Source of the DNA: Hevea brasiliensis
Taxonomy: Eukaryota > Streptophyta > Magnoliopsida > Malpighiales > Euphorbiaceae
Reading direction: 5' to 3'
Assembly: GCF_030052815.1 (NCBI RefSeq)
Contig: NC_079510.1
Coordinates: 28,535,823-28,599,822, forward strand
DNA: 64,000 nucleotides
The position numbers and the translations under genes were made by a program. The number at the start of each line of letters is the position of its first letter. The first letter of the stretch is position 1. Below are positions 58,951 to 64,000 of the stretch, in pieces. The notes under the pieces were generated by a model. It saw only the letters and a program-made list of their open reading frames with translations, searched no databases and was not told the origin of the DNA.

Positions 58951-59710
58951 TAAGTTGAATATGAGATATTCAATTTAATTTTAGTATGTATGTTTTATTT
59001 AATTGTTAAATAGTGATATACATGATGGATGATCATGGACTATAAAAGACCAGTGTGATTGGATTTATTTCTTTTATGTTTCTTTGGGTTGTAAATTAAT
59101 TAATTTATTTTAATTTATTTTGGGCATGTGTTATAAAGGTTGTAATATTTTTTGAGTTGTAATTTCATTTATTTGGTTCTTGTAAATTCGCCTTGGCATG
59201 CCAAGGATTGCTATGTAATTGGATTGCAAGAAGATTAAGGAGGTCAAGAGCATTGGTGGGACCAGTGGGAAGAATTCAAGATCAAGTGTTGATTATGTAC
59301 TCCTTCAGCAACTCTTGTAATATGAATGAATGAAATGCACCTAGGAATGCCCTGATTCAATTCTTGGTGGCTCAGAATTGAATCCCTTAGAAAATCCATG
59401 ATCATACCATATTTATTATGCATGAATGCATGAGATGTGTGGGAATGTATGCAAGTATATGATATATGCATGCTAATTAGATAATGTGCAAAGTGAGACC
59501 ATAATAGTAATTAGGACGACCATAAAATCTTTCAATCAAATGATTAAGTTGGAAATGGTATAATTAAAGTAATTATAACATGGGCCCTCCATTGAGGCAA
59601 TTATTTTAAGAAATTTTAAATACTTACATATGATGCAATTAATTTAAGAGATTTTCTTAAGAATAATTGTTAAGCAAGAGATGTTGTAAATATGTAAATG
59701 GTTTGGTGGC

Positions 59711-59923
59711 CAATAATGGATGTGCCTGAGGACATTAAAATTATTTGCATGTTTACTGGCTCAATGGGATCAACTTAACTAATGCAAGATAAGTCAATAA
59801 TGGATGTGCCTGAGATTTTGAGTATTAGGGGCTAGGTAAAGGATTGAACCTCACATGAGATGTGATGGGCAAGGAGTTGCTCACTTATAGTTTATTGTAA
59901 TTCCAACAATGGATGTGCCTGAG
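59711..59923. repeat. Three dispersed copies of a 20-bp motif in the Angela leader
   Basis: CAATAATGGATGTGCCTGAG at 59711-59730 and 59795-59814 is identical; 59904-59923 has one change (CAACAATGG...). They lie upstream of the gag start. Confidence 0.93.
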
Positions 59924-60125
59924 GATGATCAATAAGATTATAAGAATTCAATCACCCATTAGAAATCCATCCAACTAGGATTTCCGTTTTCTACTTTGGA
60001 AGTATAGGATTCGCTAAGTTAGTGGGAGGACCAATTTGATTAAAATACCATAATCATTTTGGTTAAATACATGATACATTTACTAATTAATCTGGATATT
60101 TTATGTACTTAATTTTCTAATAATA

Positions 60126-61005
60126 ATGAGCACGCCACAACCTCCACCATCCAATATCCTTACGAGCATACTTGATCACAATAGGTTGACAGGACCTAAT
60201 TTTTCTAATTGGCTAAGAAATTTGAAACTTGTCCTGAACCTTGAACATATAGGATATGTACTAGACTCAAATGTTCCTGGTCTTTTACCTCCAGAGGCCA
60301 CACAAGAGGAACATGGAACTTTCGACAAGTGGAAAGAGCATAATATGAGAGCCAAGTGTTACATGCTTGCTTCTATGAGTAATGGGTTATAGAAGCAACA
60401 TGAGAACATGCAATATGCAAGTGAGATCCTCCTTCACCTACAAGAGTTGTATGGTGAACATAGCAGGAATGCCAGGTATGAGATATCTAGGCAGTTATTT
60501 CGAATGAGGATGTCTGAGAGATAGAATGCTGGGGATCATGTCCACAAGATGATTCGGCTGATTGAGCAGCTGGAACATCTTGACTTTAACATGGATTTCC
60601 AACTACAAATGTATTTGATCCTTCAGTCCTTCCTGAGTCATTTGGGAATTTTGTGACAAATTTCCATATGACTAAACAGGAATGCACCTTGGCTGGTTTA
60701 CTCAACATGCTGGTTATTGCCCAAAAGAATATGCTGGGTAATAAAGGAAAAGAGCTAGCTTTGATTGCATATTCTTCTGCTGAAAAAGTTCAACAAGAAG
60801 AAGGGCAATAAGAAAAAGAAACCTCAAATTCCTGGTCCTTCCAAGAAAATAGCTAAACAGAAAGGGAAGACTAAAGTTGATGGAGGCAAAGGAAAGTGTT
60901 TTCACTGCCAACAGGATGGGCACTGGAAAGGGAACTGTTCTGAGCATAGCAATCTAAAAGAATGCAATGCCATGATGAAAATCAACTCAAGTTCAAAATA
61001 TATTT
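60126..61005 (+). pseudogene. Gag of the Angela element
   Basis: ATG 60126 opens STPQPPPSNILTSILDHNRL, NFSNWLRNLKLVLNLEHIGY, the usual copia gag start. Stops follow at 60390 and about 60523 (both TAG in Gln context), then a frameshift near 60635 and another near 60785. The nucleocapsid knuckle CFHCQQDGHWKGNC (60897-60938) keeps the full C-x2-C-x4-H-x4-C pattern. Only about 20 codons later the integrase zinc region begins, so the aspartic protease domain is missing. Confidence 0.88.
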
Positions 61006-61643
61006 AGCACTTAAGATTAGGTCATGTTGCAGAAGATAGGATTTCAAAACTTGAGAAAATGGGGATTTTATCCTCATTGGGCTCTGAGCCTACTCTAACT
61101 TGTGAATCCTGCTTTCAGGGCAAAATGACTAGATTACCCTTTGTTAGACAAGGACTAAGAGCTGAAAATATTTTGGAACTAATACATAGTGATGTATGTA
61201 GTCCATTTAAGGAAATGGTTAGAGGCGGTTTTCATTACTTTTTTAACTTTACTGATGATAAATCAATGTTTGGGTATTTGTATTTGATGAAATACAAACA
61301 TGAATCCTTTGAAAAGTTCAAAGAACTTAAATCTGAAGTAGAAAATCAAGCAGGAAAAAATATTAAAGCTCTTCGATCAGATTGTGGAGGTGAATACTTG
61401 AGTACAGAATTTGATGAATACTTGAAAGAGCATGGCATTGTTTCCCAGTTGACTCTTCCAGGAACACCACAGCTGAATGGTGTATCTGAAAGGAGAAATC
61501 GTACCCTATTAGATATGGTACGTAGTATGATGAGCTATACTGATATGCCAATCTCCTTTTGGGGATTTGCATTAGAATCAGCTTTGCATGTTCTGAATAG
61601 GATTCCATTAAAATCAGTATCTTTCATACCTTATGAGATATAG
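61006..61643 (+). pseudogene. Integrase of the Angela element
   Basis: An HHCC zinc region comes first (H-LRLGH at 61006 on, then CESC near 61100). The catalytic core is complete: Asp at 61191-61193, Asp at 61380-61382 and Glu at 61488-61490, with D-x62-D-x35-E spacing as in functional enzymes. It inserts element cDNA into DNA. A TAG directly before the HLRLGH block replaces a likely Trp. The frame ends at a TAG (61641-61643), probably from TGG. The region 61644-61790 continues in other frames. Confidence 0.92.
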
Positions 61644-61790
61644 CATGGAAGAAAACCAAGTCTTAAGCATGTTAAGATTTGGGGCTTTCCAGCTTATATC
61701 AAAAAGGTAAACACTGATAAATTAGAAACCAGATCAGAAAAGGGTTGATTTGTTGGATATCCAAAAGATAGTTTTAGATATTATTTTTAT

Positions 61791-63003
61791 TTGCCTACAT
61801 CACAAAAGGTTATGATAAGTAGAGATGTCACATTTCTTGAACAACAGTTTGTTCAAGAAGGAGGCAAAGGAAGGCAAAAAGAGTTAGAATTGGAGAATTC
61901 TGACCAACCAACAGATCAGATGGATATAGATCCATCTAGTCAACCTATACTTATTGATAAAACATCTAGAGCTGTTCCTCATAGAACTACCAGGGTATCT
62001 CACCCACCAGTGAGATATGGTTTCCTTCATGAAGAAGAACAAGTGTTGTCTACTCATGAAGAAGTAGATAATGGAGATGATCCACTTACCTATGAAGAAG
62101 CTATATCAGATATAGACTCTTCAAAATGGATTGTTGCTATGAAATCCGAGATTGATTCTATGTATAAGAATCAAGTTTGGGATCTTGTTGACCCACCTGA
62201 AGGTATTGTATCTATAGGGAACAAATGGGTTTTCAAGAAGAAAATTGGTTCTGATGGAGAAGGTAGAGACCTATAAAGCAAGGCTAGTAGCAAAAGGGTT
62301 TCGCCAAAGGTAAGGAATCGACTTTGAGGAGACTTTCTCGCCTATTGCCATGCTTAAATCAATTAGGATTCTATTAGTAATAGCTGCATACTATGATTAT
62401 GAGATTTGGTAGATGGATGTCAAAACAGCTTTTCTCAATGGATACATTGAATAAAACATTTTCATGGAACAACCTAGGGGTTTTGAATCCCAAGATGATT
62501 CCAAAGTGCGCAAGTTAAAGCGATCCATTTATGGGTTGAAACAAGCTTCGAGGAGTTGGAACATTTGTTTTGATAAAGCCATTAAATCATTGAGTTTTAT
62601 AAAAAATGAGGATGAGCCATGTGTATATAAGAAGGTTAGTGATAATGCTATCACTTTCCTTGTCTTATATGTGGATGATATTCTGTTGATAGGTAATGAC
62701 ACAGGTATGTTGACAACTGTAAAGATATGATTGTCAAATACATTCTCCATGAAAGACTTAGGGAAGGCAACCTATATTCTTGGGATTCGCATCTATAGAG
62801 ATAGAGCGAAGAGAATAATTGGTTTATCCCAAAGTCTATACTTGGAAAAGGTGTTAAAGAGGTTTAACATGCTTGATTCCAAGAGAGGATTGTTACCAGC
62901 GAGACATGGTATCCACCTTTCTAAAGAGATGTCTCCAAAGACACACCTGAAGAAAGAGATAAAATGGCCAGGATTCCATATGCTTCGGCTATTGGAAGTT
63001 TGA
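61791..63003 (+). pseudogene. Reverse transcriptase of the Angela element
   Basis: A linker to about 62090, then the copia RT: YEEAISDIDSSKWIVAMKSE, NKWVFKKKIG, a frameshift near 62270, FEETFSPIAMLKSIRILL, MDVKTAFLNG, IYGLKQASRSWN, then LYVDDILLIGND with the catalytic YVDD at 62668-62679 intact. It goes on as SMKDLGKATYILGIRIYRDR to 63003 with a stop near 62728 and a frameshift near 62965. Four or more stops; not functional. Confidence 0.92.
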
Positions 63004-63630
63004 TGTATGCAATGTTGTGTACTAGGTCGGATATCGCATATGCTATTAGTTTGACTAGCAGGTATCAATCCAATCCAGGTTTGAAACACTAGAAAGCTGT
63101 CAAGAATATCCTTAAATACTTGAGAAGAACTAAGGATTTATTCTTGATTTATGGAGGTGGAGACTTGCAATTGGATGATTATACTGATTATGATTTCCAA
63201 TTAGATATCAATGATAGAAAGTCTACCTCTGGGTATGTGTTCATTTGTAATTGAGGTGCAGTTAGTTGGAAGAGTTCCAAACGGAGTATGACTGCAGATT
63301 CCACTACAGAGGCTGAGTATATTGCTGTATCAGATGCTGCAAAAGAAGCTGTTTGGATAAAGAAGTTCATGACAATCAACAGTTCCACTCTACTGTGACT
63401 ACAATGGAGCAGTCATACAGGCTAAGGAACCCCGGTCTCACCAGAAATCCAAACATATAGAAAGGCGCTACCACATTATTAGAGAAATAGTTGGGCGAGA
63501 TGATGTAGCCATACAGAAAATAGCATCAGTTGAAAATCCAGTTGATCCATTCACTAAGCCTATGTCACAAACTCAGCTAGACCGACAGCTTAAGAAGATG
63601 GGTCTAAGATATTGTAATGAATGGCTCTAG
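62965..63630 (+). pseudogene. RNase H domain and C-terminus of the Angela element
   Basis: Landmarks: YASAIGSLMYAMLCTRSDIAY, KAVKNILKYLRRTKDLFLIYG, DRKSTSGYVFICN, STTEAEYIAVSDAAKEAVWI with the catalytic Glu, then KHIERRYHIIRE and a natural end at TAG 63628-63630. A stop (TGA) follows FICN, another precedes KAVKNI, and a frame disturbance lies around 63390. The first catalytic Asp is in DYTDYDF. Confidence 0.88.
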
Positions 63631-63635
63631 TGCTA

Positions 63636-63644
63636 GTGGGAGAT
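63636..63644 (+). other. Polypurine tract of the Angela element
   Basis: GTGGGAGAT directly before the 3' LTR start, the usual copia form. Confidence 0.88.
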
Positions 63645-64000
63645 TATTAGTAGTATGCCTTATAGCATATCATTTAGTATGTATCTTGTACATGTTTTTA
63701 TTAATAAAAGGCATTTTCACTTTTTCATTTACATAATTTATTTATTTGTAATAGAAAAGGTCCATTGATATTTTGTTAGAAATTCTATTCATAAGTTATT
63801 AAGAATATGAGTGACAGTATTTCTAGCACAAAGTATTATAAATAGGTTCACAATCGAGGATACTTCACACAGGACATGACTTATCTAGAAAGATTGTATT
63901 CATGTTTGTTTCCAATGTATTTATATGAGATATAAATAAAATGGAATGGTGAGTCTCATGCCATATAATAAACATGATAGGCACTTATGCATGATAAGTA
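63645..64000 (+). repeat. 3' LTR of the Angela element, left part
   Basis: TATTAGTAGTATGCC aligns with the 5' LTR from 56440. The first bases (TA for TG) are mutated. It runs off the window edge. Confidence 0.93.

Larger units (their letters stand above)
56440..64000 (+). mobile_element. Angela-type Ty1/copia retrotransposon, 3' end beyond window
   Basis: 5' LTR 56440-58552, PBS 58555-58567, leader with two sets of repeats, gag from 60126, pol in copia order (integrase, RT, RNase H) to 63630, PPT about 63636-63644, and 3' LTR from 63645 to the window edge. The integrase and RT wording and the LTR of about 2.1 kb fit the Angela lineage (relatives of BARE-1). The left flank is Ogre gag (candidate duplication TTAAT, 56435-56439); the right flank is not visible. 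Confidence 0.94.

Noticed and set aside
1..64000. CRISPR arrays, bacterial operons, phage or plasmid features
   Set aside because: Repeats present are microsatellites, LTRs and short tandem arrays without spacer structure; gene structure and element types are those of a plant nucleus.
1..64000. tRNA and rRNA genes
   Set aside because: None recognised by eye on either strand; tRNA-like words found were primer-binding sites of retroelements. A tRNAscan-SE run would settle it.

Overview
The window looks like nuclear DNA of a eudicot plant. It is very AT-rich, has plant GT-AG introns, carries one plant-specific host gene (an FCS-like zinc finger, FLZ, protein) and is full of plant LTR-retrotransposon lineages (chromovirus-type Ty3/gypsy, Ogre/Tat-type Ty3/gypsy, Angela-type Ty1/copia) and an L1-type LINE. 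The species cannot be named from the sequence alone.

Layout. About 1-2430 holds decayed LTR-like sequence. About 2431-15600 is AT-rich, microsatellite-rich intergenic DNA with one more GC-rich island at 11326-12240. The only intact host gene is at 15832-16444 (+), two exons, 162 aa. From 16445 to 23138 lie its downstream region, more AT-rich DNA, long (TA)n and (AAT)n tracts and a LINE RNase H fragment (20047-20310, -).

From 23139 to the right edge the window is one nested retrotransposon cluster. The host of the nest is a minus-strand LINE (poly-A end at 23139, RNase H, zinc-binding and RT domains running leftward). Its RT coding sequence continues across two large insertions, at 35838-35905 and 42161-42203. 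Into about 105 bp of this LINE went three LTR elements: (i) a Ty3/gypsy chromovirus-type element, 25660-35837, TSD TTGAG, minus strand, with PBS and PPT but most of gag-pol lost; (ii) an LTR-ended segment 35906-42160, TSD AAAGC, which now contains a second gypsy LTR and a truncated minus-strand Angela element; (iii) a large Ogre/Tat-like element starting at 42204.

The Ogre/Tat-like element has a 5' LTR of about 6.5 kb once a 3.58-kb solo LTR (48008-51585, TSD GCTTG) is subtracted, then a primer-binding site at 52269, an extra ORF (612 codons, DUF7745/plant-mobile-domain-like with a coiled coil) and gag. Inside its LTR, on the opposite strand, sits a two-exon 606-codon reading frame with a 'putative gypsy type transposon' domain, its own TATA box and a 61-nt intron. 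Its gag is interrupted at 56440 by a nearly complete Angela-type copia element that runs off the right edge.

All retroelement ORFs are broken. In the two Ogre accessory ORFs the damage is almost only premature stops, mostly at likely Gln, Arg or Trp codons, with the frame kept over about 600 codons each, as expected from C-to-T decay of methylated DNA. The most interesting items are the antisense, spliced ORF inside an LTR with its duplicated promoter, and the clustering of three insertions in one short LINE segment.
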